Positions 38,046-47,114 of a DNA stretch of 61,560 nucleotides are shown here, one piece after another. Origin of the DNA: Legionella sp. W10-070 (lineage in GTDB: Bacteria > Pseudomonadota > Gammaproteobacteria > Legionellales > Legionellaceae); NCBI RefSeq assembly GCF_900640175.1, contig NZ_CAAAJC010000017.1, forward strand, positions 1 through 61,560. Reading direction: 5' to 3'. The first letter of the stretch is position 1, and every line of letters starts with the position of its first letter. The notes beneath the pieces are model-generated. The model was not told the DNA's origin. It saw nothing but the letters and a program-made list of their open reading frames with translations, and did no database searches. The position numbers and the translations under genes are program-made.

Positions 38046-38081
38046 TACGATTAAAACTACGATTTTCCTTGAAAGTGGTAG
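38046..38081. repeat. Half copy of the GTAG-hairpin repeat
   Basis: TACGATTAAAACTACG followed by ATTTTCCTTGAAAGTGGTAG matches, with a few changes, the outer and inner arm of the 26411 element read on the other strand. The second arm is absent. It sits about 70 bases upstream of the mutS start. Confidence 0.55.
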
Positions 38082-38232
38082 ATACTGTCTTTAAATGCAA
38101 GAAAAATTTTCATTAAAAGGGAGTTTATTTTTAAGTACAGCAAAAATTATATGAGCCAATTTAAACACAGCTTGCTGACTGCGATGGAATAACATAAGTA
38201 TTGCATACATGAGCTTGCTCCACTGGTTGTTC

Positions 38233-38736
38233 TTATTTGGGGCGAGGATTATGATTTGTTTGATCCGTTGCCTTGGTTTGCTTAGAGGGGGCTTCAAAAA
38301 ATCGCTCTGTTTTAGATGCTTTTCCCTGGGATGAAAGCGTTTCTTTTTTCTCTTGATCAGGTTTAGTTTGGATTTTCAAGTCGGTAGGTTCTTCATTCTC
38401 AGTTTTCAATGTATTAAAGATCTCTTTAAATAGACACAGATTACTTTCCAATATCTGCTTGTCTACTTTAATCAAAAAATGAAAACCAAGCGCGCTTAAG
38501 TCAAAGATGATGGCGCTTAAAATCAAAGTGATAACGGAGGTCGTGAGTAATGATAAGGGGGTGGCAGGGGAATCCATAAAGAGGGTAGCAATTCCTAATA
38601 CGAACAGGAGTAATGACCAACCGATAAAGCTTCGGCGATTTTTCTTATTTTCCAGAATGGTGTCAGATAAGTTTTTCTGATACTGCTTAACCTTTATAAG
38701 ATCGTGCTGACTATACTGAGCATGTGTCCTATTCAT
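38233..38736 (-). CDS. Two-helix membrane protein with charged tail, function unknown
   Basis: A 167-residue protein starting at the ATG at 38736, set by GGAG six bases upstream. It has a basic N-terminal helix, two membrane helices (about 37-55 and 62-85) with a short loop, a helix after them, and a 60-residue Lys/Thr/Glu/Gln-rich disordered tail. The hairpin-plus-tail form occurs in Legionella effectors that sit in host membranes, but ordinary inner-membrane proteins look alike. The frame 38091-38297 on the same strand is a shadow of its end. Confidence 0.6.
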   Translation of the reverse strand: MNRTHAQYSQHDLIKVKQYQKNLSDTILENKKNRRSFIGWSLLLFVLGIATLFMDSPATPLSLLTTSVITLILSAIIFDLSALGFHFLIKVDKQILESNLCLFKEIFNTLKTENEEPTDLKIQTKPDQEKKETLSSQGKASKTERFFEAPSKQTKATDQTNHNPRPK

Positions 38737-38982
38737 TTTAACTCCATTTATGCTCATTTAATTATCATTATGATTGAAAAATTGCATTATTTCAAATGGC
38801 CTTTGCCTGATTGATTAATAGAACCTGGCTGTAAATGGCTAAAAATTAAGTTGGCCGATTTTTATTTAAGCATAATAAAAGTTTATTGATGGCAATTTTT
38901 CGTAACTCCTTCACTTAATGTTATTTTTTGCTAGACTAGTGGAGGGAGTTTTTAAACCTATGATCAACTATGGAGAATGATT

Positions 38983-39168
38983 ATGAAACGTTTGGCTCTT
39001 TTGGCTATTACTGCTATTGTTGCTGTTTCACTTTCTGCCTGTGGCGACAGAGCAGAACACAAGGCTGAAAATGAAGCTGCAACGACTGTAGAGCATCAAG
39101 ACCACAATGCAGCTTCAGGTTCTGATGCTATGGATGCTACTAAAACCAATCAAACCACTGGCCAGTAA
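38983..39168 (+). CDS. Small lipoprotein
   Basis: A 61-residue lipoprotein: MKRLALLAITAIVAVSLSAC-G with a clean lipobox, then a 40-residue mature tail rich in Ala, Glu, His, Asp and Thr and without hydrophobic core. Such tails are disordered. GGAG at the right distance selects the ATG at 38983 over the one two codons before. Followed by a strong terminator. Function unknown. Confidence 0.75.
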   Translation: MKRLALLAITAIVAVSLSACGDRAEHKAENEAATTVEHQDHNAASGSDAMDATKTNQTTGQ

Positions 39169-39182
39169 TCTTTTATTAAGTA

Positions 39183-39211
39183 CCCCGCTTTGCCCATGCG
39201 GGGTTTTTTTT
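39183..39211 (+). terminator. Intrinsic terminator after small lipoprotein gene
   Basis: CCCCGC and GCGGGG pair over a nine-base loop and are followed by eight Ts. It closes the lipoprotein transcript and places the pncC start downstream of it. Confidence 0.88.
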
Positions 39212-39222
39212 GGTTGTTCTCT

Positions 39223-39729
39223 ATGAATAATTTAGCGCATCTACTCTATCAATTAACAAATAAGTTACATTTAATGCAGCTGCAAATTGCTACAGCTGAA
39301 TCCTGTACTGGTGGGCTGATTGCAGGCTTATTAACTGATCTGCCGGGAAGCTCAGCCTGGTTTGAACGGGGGTTTGTTACTTATAGTAATTTAGCCAAGG
39401 AGGAGATGCTGGGAATCCAGCCTGCATTAATACAACGATATGGGGCGGTGAGTGAACAAGTTGCGCAGGCGATGGCATGGGGAGCGCTGGAGTGCAGTGC
39501 CGCTGATATTTCATTGGCTGTAACAGGCATTGCAGGCCCTGACGGAGGCAGTGTTGAAAAACCTGTCGGAACAGTTTGTTTTGCCTGGGCGATGCGTGAT
39601 TTTCCTGTGCAAAGTTCTCGCTGTCGTTTTCCAGCGGTTTCGCGCAAGAAAGTGCGTCAGCGTGCCTGCAGGCGAGCGTTGGAGGGAACGATTACCTTAC
39701 TGGATAATATTTCTTCTCCAGACTCTTGA
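39223..39729 (+). CDS. pncC: CinA-type nicotinamide-nucleotide amidase
   Basis: The 168-residue protein is the stand-alone CinA C-terminal domain. [30 protein letters not shown] and [20 protein letters not shown] are diagnostic. PncC deamidates NMN to nicotinate mononucleotide in the pyridine nucleotide cycle. The upstream ATG at 39190 would lie inside the terminator hairpin of the preceding gene, so 39223 is preferred although its ribosome site is weak. In many bacteria recA follows; it does not here. Confidence 0.9.
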   Translation: MNNLAHLLYQLTNKLHLMQLQIATAESCTGGLIAGLLTDLPGSSAWFERGFVTYSNLAKEEMLGIQPALIQRYGAVSEQVAQAMAWGALECSAADISLAVTGIAGPDGGSVEKPVGTVCFAWAMRDFPVQSSRCRFPAVSRKKVRQRACRRALEGTITLLDNISSPDS

Positions 39730-39798
39730 AATATGCTACATCGGATTTTCATTGGTTAATATTACTCTCTTCTGCGGATTTGATTAAACGCCAAAAAC

Positions 39799-40659
39799 CT
39801 ATCTGGAAAAGTAATCATTGAGCAGTTTTAAGGTTATTGGTTTTAGTATCTGGCTACCGTGTGGTTTTAAGCTACCTGATTCATCAAGGGTTGCCCGGAT
39901 TGCCTTATCGGTTAAATTGCTTACAAAAATATAGCGTTGGCTCCCGTCTTCGATGAAACCTACAAACCAGCCATCGCGCAACATGCTGGGATTGGTTTCT
40001 CTTTCATTATACCCATGTCGGCCGGAGCCTGTTTTACCATAATAGGCAGCGCCATTACTCAGTTTTCCCTGGTAAAGATTCTTCCTGGTATGTTCTACTG
40101 CCTCATTACTGACCGGTAATTCCCGGCTAAGCATGGCATTTAGGAAGTGAAGCTGCTCTATGGCAGAGATTTTTAAACTGCTGGATAGCCAGGCATGGCT
40201 AAGGCCATTATTTTTGCCCGGATCACCGCTAAAGTCCTGGTTGCCATAATCAAAGCCAGCCAGGTAATGTTTAATGCGAGCATAACCTAGCTGTGGGGTA
40301 AGTGCTTGTGATACCCAAACGACAGAATACTTAAGCCAGCTTTGGGGTGTTTGATCCTGATTCCATTCTGCTAAGTCTTCTTTTTTACCCTGCCATTTAA
40401 ACAGGGTATTTTGGGTGATAATACCTTGGTTAAATGCCATTAAGGACAATGGTATTTTAAAAGTAGAGTCAGGTGCAATGCGTTGATGGCAGTAGTTATC
40501 GGGATTATATTCACTGACTATCTTGTGCTGGTTTACATTATAAAGAATGAAGCAACCGTTATAGTTTTTAAATGGCTGCGAATAATCTTTTACAGTTATT
40601 TCATTGGCTGTTGCATTTAAGGTTGCAGTCGCTAAAAATAGTGCTAGTAGTTTGTTCAT
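39799..40659 (-). CDS. Class D (OXA-type) beta-lactamase
   Basis: The 286-residue exported enzyme (signal peptide about 1-18) has all class D active-site motifs: STFK (65-68, acyl-Ser and carbamylated Lys), SVV (112-114), YGN (138-140), the Trp of AWLSSSL (157) that shields the carbamate, and KTG (209-211). It hydrolyses beta-lactams in the periplasm. Legionella species are known to carry chromosomal class D enzymes such as OXA-29 of L. gormanii. No integron or transposon sequences flank it, so it looks resident. A long inverted repeat lies 46 bases upstream. Spectrum cannot be judged from sequence. Confidence 0.92.
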   Translation of the reverse strand: MNKLLALFLATATLNATANEITVKDYSQPFKNYNGCFILYNVNQHKIVSEYNPDNYCHQRIAPDSTFKIPLSLMAFNQGIITQNTLFKWQGKKEDLAEWNQDQTPQSWLKYSVVWVSQALTPQLGYARIKHYLAGFDYGNQDFSGDPGKNNGLSHAWLSSSLKISAIEQLHFLNAMLSRELPVSNEAVEHTRKNLYQGKLSNGAAYYGKTGSGRHGYNERETNPSMLRDGWFVGFIEDGSQRYIFVSNLTDKAIRATLDESGSLKPHGSQILKPITLKLLNDYFSR

Positions 40660-40704
40660 AATAATCAGGTAGGATTTCAGCTGGTAAATAGTTTATCTTG
40701 ATTT

Positions 40705-40755
40705 CCTCTCTATAAATAGATCCACGCCAAACTAGAGGATCTATTTATAGGGAGG
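40705..40755. repeat. 51-bp inverted repeat upstream of beta-lactamase gene
   Basis: CCTCTCTATAAATAGATCC (40705-40723) pairs with GGATCTATTTATAGGGAGG (40737-40755) at 18 of 19 positions around a 13-base loop. It lies between the stop of the SDR gene and the start of blaOXA, both on the minus strand. There is no T tract. It may be an operator, an mRNA hairpin or a small mobile-element relic. Confidence 0.6.
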
Positions 40756-40823
40756 AGATCACCGTGCAGCTTGTCCGCGGCACGTTAGAATGACGATAAG
40801 ACTCATTAGAGCAACGGTACTGT

Positions 40824-41594
40824 TCACTTGCCTCGATGTATATGATTTGCTGAAGCCTGTGCTGTCGGCATGATTGTCATCTCGGCAATGTCTACATGGG
40901 GTGGTCGGGTAACACAATAATAGGCTGCATCAGCAATATCTGCAGCCATCAATGGATTAAAATCCTGATAAAATGCTTGTGCCTTATTTTTGTTTCCCCA
41001 GCGAACCTCACTAAACTCGGTTTCAACCGCGCCAGGGGCAATTTCAGTAACCCTTATGGGAGTACCTAGCAGATCAAGCCGCATGGATTTGCTAATTGCC
41101 CGAACGGCATGCTTGGTTGCGCAATATACATTTCCGGCAGGATAGCATTCCTGGCCTGCAATAGAGCCAATGTTAATTATATGCCCTTGTTGGCGTTCAA
41201 GCATACCAGGGAGAATACTCCGGCTTATATAAAGCAACCCTTTAATATTGGTATCAATCATGGTATCCCAATTTTCAATTGCCCCTTGCTGGACAGGGTC
41301 ACTGGACAGAGCAAGTCCTGCATTATTAACCAGTATATCAATTGCCTGCCACTGGGCAGGTAGCTTAGTGAATAGTGCTTGTATTGCTGAGGCTGAGCGA
41401 ACATCCAATTGAATTGCCAAACATTCGTTACTATACAGACTGGTTAATTCCTCAGCGAGCGCTTCGATACGCTCTTTCCTGCGTGCGCATAAAATTAATT
41501 TGGCACCATTGAGGGCAAAAAGTCGAGCGCATGCTTCGCCAATACCACTGGACGCACCGGTAATAAAAACCAGTTTATCTTTTATATTCTGCAT
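40824..41594 (-). CDS. Short-chain dehydrogenase/reductase
   Basis: A 256-residue classical SDR. The cofactor loop is TGASSGIG (12-19), followed by CARRKER, whose basic residues favour NADP(H). NNAGLA lies mid-sequence, and the catalytic Tyr-Lys pair is in VYCATK (about 155). The nearest well-known relatives by pattern are YdfG-like NADP-dependent 3-hydroxy acid dehydrogenases, but substrate is open. It lies 23 bases downstream of a P-type ATPase gene on the same strand and may share its transcript. Confidence 0.85.
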   Translation of the reverse strand: MQNIKDKLVFITGASSGIGEACARLFALNGAKLILCARRKERIEALAEELTSLYSNECLAIQLDVRSASAIQALFTKLPAQWQAIDILVNNAGLALSSDPVQQGAIENWDTMIDTNIKGLLYISRSILPGMLERQQGHIINIGSIAGQECYPAGNVYCATKHAVRAISKSMRLDLLGTPIRVTEIAPGAVETEFSEVRWGNKNKAQAFYQDFNPLMAADIADAAYYCVTRPPHVDIAEMTIMPTAQASANHIHRGK

Positions 41595-41617
41595 ATTACC
41601 TCTTGAATTATAATAAT

Positions 41618-44317
41618 TTATGCTCTTTGTCGTTTTATTAGTAATGTGGTTAGTTTTTCAAATTCTGCAATAATAAAGCCCAGTATTCCGATTGCGGCTA
41701 TCCAAAAACTATCCAGAAAACTCAGTGATTCTGTTTTAAAGATAGTTTGCAAAAACGGTAAATAAGTAAAATTAAGTTGCAGGAAAGCAACGATTCCTAT
41801 TGCAATTAATACAGGCTTTGTTCCTTGAACCCCTTGCCATGTTAATGAAGGACCGTGAATATAGCGAGAACTGAACAGGTAAAAAACCTCCAGTAATACC
41901 AGGGTATTAACTGTCATTGTGCGAGCGGTTTCAATGCTTTCGCCCATCCATAATGCCCAGTTGAAGGTGCCAAAAACACCTGCCAGAAATAAGATAGAAA
42001 TAAATGCAATTCTCCAGACAAGGTATTTGGACAACAGCGGTTCATGGGCAGGGGTAGGGGCTCTTTTCATGATATGGGGCTCTGATGGTTCAAAAGCCAG
42101 TGCGAGAGCCAAGGCAACCGAGCTGGTCATATTCACCCAAAGGATTTGTACTGGCGTAATAGGCAGAGTATAGCCAAGGATGATTGCCATGGCCAGGCTA
42201 AGGGTTTCCCCTCCATTAATTGGTAATAAGAATAAGATCGCTTTCTTTAAATTATCATATACGGTTCGTCCTTCTTTAACTGCTGCCACGATAGAGGCAA
42301 AGTTATCGTCAGTGATCACCATTTCTGCGGCTTCTTTGGCAACTTCAGTCCCTTTATGTCCCATTGCCACGCCAATATCCGCACGCTTTAAAGCAGGGGC
42401 ATCATTGACCCCGTCACCAGTCATGGCGATTATATAACCTTTTGCCTGTAGTGACTTTACCAGCCTTAATTTATCTTCAGGACTGGTGCGGGCAAAGACG
42501 TCAACTGTTTCGATAGCGTTGGCAAAGGTTTCATCATCAAATTCATGCAGCTCTTTGCCGGTCAGTACCGCTTTGCCATTGCCTATCCCAAGTTGATTAG
42601 CGATGGCCAATGCGGTAATCGCATGATCGCCTGTTATCATTTTAACCCGGATGCTGGCTTCATGGCATTCTTTAACCGCCTCAATTGCTTCAGCTCTGGG
42701 AGGATCAATAATTCCTACAATACCAATCAGCGTCAAACCTGACTCAACATCGGCAAACGCTATTGTTTCCTGGTTCATTGAAACAGGCTTACAGGCAATG
42801 GCTAAGGTGCGCAATCCCTGTTGTGCCAACTGGTTTACTTTTTTATGCCAGTCTTCCAGGTCAATTGGATAACTCTGCTGGTTTTCAAGCTGAAATGAAC
42901 AGTAATTTAAAATGACTTCAGGAGCTCCCTTTACGTAGATAAAAGCTTCTTTGTCCTGTTGATGCAAGGTGGCCATAAATCGATGTTCCGCATCAAAAGG
43001 AATGGTATCAATTAATTTGAATTGTTCTTCGAGGTGATGCCTGTAAACCCCTGCTTTTGCTGCCATGGAAAGCAGGGCACCTTCCATAGGATCCCCTTGT
43101 AGTTGAGGCTCATCATCCTGAAAATTAATTTCGGCATCGTTGCATAGGACGCATGCGGTAGATAAGGTCAGAAGATCCGCGGTTGGTGTTGTTATCTTTT
43201 CGTCATCCCTGTAGAACTCACCTGTCGCGCTATAGCCAACGCCGCTCACCTCCAAATTGCTCATTGGCAGATAAACTTTTTGTACGGACATCTCATTACG
43301 GGTTAATGTGCCAGTTTTATCCGAGCAAATAATCGATACAGAACCTAATGTTTCAACCGCAGGGAGCTTGCGGATAATAGCATAGCGTTTGGCCATGCGC
43401 TGTACGCCAATGGCCAAAGCGACTGTTAGGATAACAGGCAAGCCTTCAGGAATTGCAGCAACAATAATCCCTACTGCTGCCATAAACATTTCTTGTGCCG
43501 AAAATTGATGCAGAAAAAAACCAATGGAAAATAATAGTCCCGCAGTGATTAAAATAAATCCGCTGAGCCACCATGAAAATACAGCCATTTTCCTTAATAA
43601 AGGAGTCATGATGGGTTGAACTTTACCAAGAAGCTGGCTTATCTTGCCAATCTCGGTATGAATGCCAGTGGCAGTAACAATACCTTCTCCCTTACCGGAA
43701 GTTACCAATGTTCCTGAAAAAGCCATATTGATTCGTTCTGCCAGTGGTGTTTCGCTGCCGAGGATATCGATTGTTTTATCTACAGCATTTGATTCACCGG
43801 TGAGTATCGCTTCATTGATTGTCAGGTTTTTACTGTGAATGAGCCTGAGATCCGCAGGTACCTTATCGCCAGGCTGCAGAAGCACCAGATCACCTACTAC
43901 CAGCTCCTTGGCAGGAATGGTCACTCGCTTGTTTTCCCGCAATACGGTAGCATTGGTTGATAGCATATCGCGTACGGCAGCAATTGCTTTTTCAGCTTTT
44001 CCCTCTTGTATAAAGCCAATCAGTGTATTAATAACAACAACAGCAAAAATAATTGATGAATCAATAAATTCCCCTAAAAATAAGGTAATAATAGCTGCAG
44101 CCAATAAGATAAGAATTAAAATATTATTTAGTTGGGAGAGGAATCGCATAATTACCGAGCGGGGAGGGGCGGATGGAAATGAATTATATCCGTCTCGTAG
44201 AAGACGGCTTCTTGCTTCTGATGAGCTTAGTCCCTGCTTATTTGAAGTGATTAGTTGATTACAAATATCACTGATAGACTTATCATGTGAGAAATATTGT
44301 TGGTTATATTGTTTCAT
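41618..44317 (-). CDS. P2-type cation-transporting ATPase
   Basis: An 899-residue cation pump with an N-terminal regulatory domain, TGES actuator loop (173-176), phosphorylation motif DKTGT (333-337), KGAPE nucleotide site and GDGVND hinge. About ten membrane helices are visible. Helix 4 has PEGLP (290-294), as in calcium and other P2 pumps. Helix 6 reads WVNMTSSVALALA, where SERCA-type calcium pumps have N-x-x-T-D; the Asp is Ser here, so calcium specificity is doubtful. The ion cannot be told from sequence. Confidence 0.88.
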   Translation of the reverse strand: MKQYNQQYFSHDKSISDICNQLITSNKQGLSSSEARSRLLRDGYNSFPSAPPRSVIMRFLSQLNNILILILLAAAIITLFLGEFIDSSIIFAVVVINTLIGFIQEGKAEKAIAAVRDMLSTNATVLRENKRVTIPAKELVVGDLVLLQPGDKVPADLRLIHSKNLTINEAILTGESNAVDKTIDILGSETPLAERINMAFSGTLVTSGKGEGIVTATGIHTEIGKISQLLGKVQPIMTPLLRKMAVFSWWLSGFILITAGLLFSIGFFLHQFSAQEMFMAAVGIIVAAIPEGLPVILTVALAIGVQRMAKRYAIIRKLPAVETLGSVSIICSDKTGTLTRNEMSVQKVYLPMSNLEVSGVGYSATGEFYRDDEKITTPTADLLTLSTACVLCNDAEINFQDDEPQLQGDPMEGALLSMAAKAGVYRHHLEEQFKLIDTIPFDAEHRFMATLHQQDKEAFIYVKGAPEVILNYCSFQLENQQSYPIDLEDWHKKVNQLAQQGLRTLAIACKPVSMNQETIAFADVESGLTLIGIVGIIDPPRAEAIEAVKECHEASIRVKMITGDHAITALAIANQLGIGNGKAVLTGKELHEFDDETFANAIETVDVFARTSPEDKLRLVKSLQAKGYIIAMTGDGVNDAPALKRADIGVAMGHKGTEVAKEAAEMVITDDNFASIVAAVKEGRTVYDNLKKAILFLLPINGGETLSLAMAIILGYTLPITPVQILWVNMTSSVALALALAFEPSEPHIMKRAPTPAHEPLLSKYLVWRIAFISILFLAGVFGTFNWALWMGESIETARTMTVNTLVLLEVFYLFSSRYIHGPSLTWQGVQGTKPVLIAIGIVAFLQLNFTYLPFLQTIFKTESLSFLDSFWIAAIGILGFIIAEFEKLTTLLIKRQRA

Positions 44318-44537
44318 GTTGCCCCGAATAATTAAAGTGACCCAATCACGCGACGAAGGGGTACCAGTTACTCAGGAAGTGAAAATATCTCATAATGGTC
44401 TCTCCCTGATTCAAATGAATAGTTACATTAACAGGTTTTATCATTTAATGAAGGGGGTTTCAACGGCTATGAATTTTTATAGCATACGACCGTTGAGTAT
44501 AGCTTCCAGTTGAAGAGAAGAAACAAGGAACTAGTAA

Positions 44538-46229
44538 ATGCATCATGCGCTTCCATTAATTACAACGATTGCCATGGCGCTTGCATTGGCTTTAGTCATG
44601 GGCTTTATTGCTGTATATCTGAGACTTCCGACCTTGGTCGGTTATTTGTTAGCCGGAGTGATGATTGGCCCATATACACCAGGATTTGTAGCGAATGCGG
44701 AGATTGCGCACGAGCTTGCAGAGATTGGTGTTATGTTATTGATGTTTGGGGTGGGCCTGCATTTTTCATTGGCAGATTTGCTTAAGGTGCGCAAAATTTC
44801 CATCCCTGGTGCAATAGTACAAATGGCTGTGGCAACAATTCTTGGTTCGGGTGCTGCGATTGCATGGGGATGGGATTATAGTGGGGCTTTGATTTTTGGT
44901 ATTTCCTTGTCCGTTGCAAGTACGGTTGTACTGCTTAGGGCGCTTGATGAACGGGGAGCATTGGAATCAATTAATGGCCGTATTGCGGTAGGATGGTTGC
45001 TGGTTGAAGATTTGGCGATGGTGGTGGTACTTGTTTTACTTTCCCCGCTTTCTCACTGGCTGGGCGGCACCTCGGCGACTGCAGATAGCCCTCTTTGGCT
45101 GGTGTTGCTTATTACCTTCATTAAAATTTCCACATTCATTGCATTGATGCTCCTGGTAGGGCAACGCCTGTTCCCTAAGTTGCTTTGGCATATTGCCCAT
45201 ACTGGTTCACGGGAACTGTTTACTTTATGTGTCATTGCTGCAGCAGTCAGTATTGCCTATGGTGCTGCCCGGTTGTTCGGCGTATCTTTTGCCCTGGGTG
45301 CTTTTTTTGCTGGTATGATCATGCGTGAATCGGCATTTAGCCACCGTGCTGCAGAGGAGTCTCTACCATTTAGACATGCCTTTGCCGTATTATTTTTTGT
45401 TTCAGTGGGTATGCTGTTTAATCCGGCGGTTTTAATCGAGCAACCATTCCAGGTTTTAACCGTAGTAGGTATCATCGTGGTTGGTAAATCACTCGCGGCC
45501 TTTGTCCTGGTACTTGCTTTTCGCTACCCCCTGCATTCAGCGTTAATTGTCTCAGCCAGCCTTGCGCAAATAGGGGAGTTCTCATTTATTCTCGCGGAGC
45601 TTGCCATCCGACTTGGCATGTTTCCGACAGAGGGAAGAAACTTTATTGTTGCTGGCGCCTTAATATCGATAGCAATTAATCCTTTGGTATTCAAGCTAAT
45701 AGATCCTATTCATCAGTGGTTAAGAGCCAGCACTAAATTAGCAAGACTGTTTGACCGCCCTGATGATCCGCTTGCTGAACTGCCTATGACAACCAGTGAA
45801 AAATACCTTGCAGGGCAAGTTATTTTAGTCGGCTATGGTCGAGTAGGTAAGCGCATTGCCAGTCTGCTTTCTGAGGAAACAATCCCTTATGTTGTCGTTG
45901 ATGAGAATCGCGAGTTAGTTGAGCGCTTGCGGATATCGGGTACTCCTGCGGTTTATGGGAATGCTGCCGATCCTTCAGTGCTTATTCAGGCTCATATTGC
46001 CCGAGCAAGCATGCTCCTTATTGTTATCTCAGACCCTGTATATGTCCGACAGATGATTAAATGTGCATCTACTCTTAATCCGGGAATAGAGACAGTAATA
46101 CGTACACACAATGAAGATGAGGCGCAATTATTGCAAAAGGATATCGTGGGGAAAGTTTTTTTTGCAGAAGAAGAGATTGCCAGGAATATGGGATTTTATG
46201 TATTAAACCGCTATGGTAAGTTGTCATAA
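44538..46229 (+). CDS. ybaL: YbaL/KefB-type monovalent cation:proton antiporter (CPA2)
   Basis: The 563-residue protein has about 12 membrane helices (1-390) of the Na+/H+ exchanger family, then a TrkA-N/RCK nucleotide-binding domain with GQVILVGYGRVGKRI (about 424). Sequences such as LRLPTLVGYLLAG and LMFGVGLHFSLADL match the YbaL branch closely. It would expel K+ in exchange for protons, gated by NAD(H) or a ligand. AAGGA eight bases upstream supports the start. TSUP and GNAT genes follow on the same strand. Confidence 0.9.
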   Translation: MHHALPLITTIAMALALALVMGFIAVYLRLPTLVGYLLAGVMIGPYTPGFVANAEIAHELAEIGVMLLMFGVGLHFSLADLLKVRKISIPGAIVQMAVATILGSGAAIAWGWDYSGALIFGISLSVASTVVLLRALDERGALESINGRIAVGWLLVEDLAMVVVLVLLSPLSHWLGGTSATADSPLWLVLLITFIKISTFIALMLLVGQRLFPKLLWHIAHTGSRELFTLCVIAAAVSIAYGAARLFGVSFALGAFFAGMIMRESAFSHRAAEESLPFRHAFAVLFFVSVGMLFNPAVLIEQPFQVLTVVGIIVVGKSLAAFVLVLAFRYPLHSALIVSASLAQIGEFSFILAELAIRLGMFPTEGRNFIVAGALISIAINPLVFKLIDPIHQWLRASTKLARLFDRPDDPLAELPMTTSEKYLAGQVILVGYGRVGKRIASLLSEETIPYVVVDENRELVERLRISGTPAVYGNAADPSVLIQAHIARASMLLIVISDPVYVRQMIKCASTLNPGIETVIRTHNEDEAQLLQKDIVGKVFFAEEEIARNMGFYVLNRYGKLS

Positions 46230-46303
46230 TGCTAAGAAAACGCCTGGTTTGGGCACTTGTTCATCGGGTTGGAAATACGATTGATGTTTAAGGAATGAGT
46301 ATA

Positions 46304-47095
46304 ATGAGTCAATTTCTCTTGTTTGTGCTGGTCGGATTTGTTGCGCAGATCGTAGATGGTGCATTAGGTATGGCTTATGGTGTGATAAGTACCGGTGTGC
46401 TTGTCAGTTTGGGAATCCCGCCAATGGTTGCCAGCGCATCCGTCCATACGGCAGAAATTGCAACTACGGGTATTTCAGGGTTTGCGCATGCTATGTTTAG
46501 AAATGTTGATTATGCCTTATTCCGACGTTTGGCAATTCCTGGAATTATTGGCAGTATTATAGGTGCTTATGCGTTAACAAAAATTCCAGTGCATATAGCA
46601 AGGCCTTTAATTGCTGTCTATTTGATGAGCATGGGGGGACTGATTTTATATAAAGCCTTTCGGGGAGGGCGATTATTAGAGGTTCTTAAACATTTTATTG
46701 AAGAAAGAATGGGGCAGCATAAGTTACCATCCGAAGAGGCGCGTGGTTTAATTCCTCTTGGATTCGCGGGGGGCTTTTTCGATGCGACAGGCGGTGGGGG
46801 TTGGGGACCCATTGTAAATTCTACCTTGCTCGCACAGGGAACGGTTCCTCACTATACGATTGGTTCTGTCAATTTAACGGAGTTTTTAGTAACCATCAGT
46901 GCAGCGGCCACGTTTTTTTTGACAATAGGCATTTCTCACTGGTTCATTATTCTGGGATTAATTGTTGGTGGCGCTATTGCGGCACCTTTTGCAGCCATTA
47001 TTGTCCGATATATTCATTCACGAATTATCATGTTACTGGCAGGCATTTTGATTATAGTACTCGGCATCCTAACGATCGCCAGGGCTTTTTTATAA
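46304..47095 (+). CDS. TSUP-family (TauE/SafE) membrane permease
   Basis: A 263-residue protein with seven to eight hydrophobic helices and the inverted half-repeat typical of TauE/SafE: FVAQIVDGALGMAYG in the first half and GFAGGFFDATGGGGWGP in the second. Members export sulfite, sulfoacetate or related organic anions. AAGGA abuts the ATG at 46295, so the ATG at 46304, nine bases from it, is the likelier start. Substrate unknown. Confidence 0.85.
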   Translation: MSQFLLFVLVGFVAQIVDGALGMAYGVISTGVLVSLGIPPMVASASVHTAEIATTGISGFAHAMFRNVDYALFRRLAIPGIIGSIIGAYALTKIPVHIARPLIAVYLMSMGGLILYKAFRGGRLLEVLKHFIEERMGQHKLPSEEARGLIPLGFAGGFFDATGGGGWGPIVNSTLLAQGTVPHYTIGSVNLTEFLVTISAAATFFLTIGISHWFIILGLIVGGAIAAPFAAIIVRYIHSRIIMLLAGILIIVLGILTIARAFL

Positions 47096-47114
47096 ATATA
47101 AGGAAATATTAATT

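Noticed and set aside
38091-38297. 68-codon minus-strand frame
   Set aside because: It overlaps the end of the better supported two-helix membrane protein gene in another frame and has no ribosome site.
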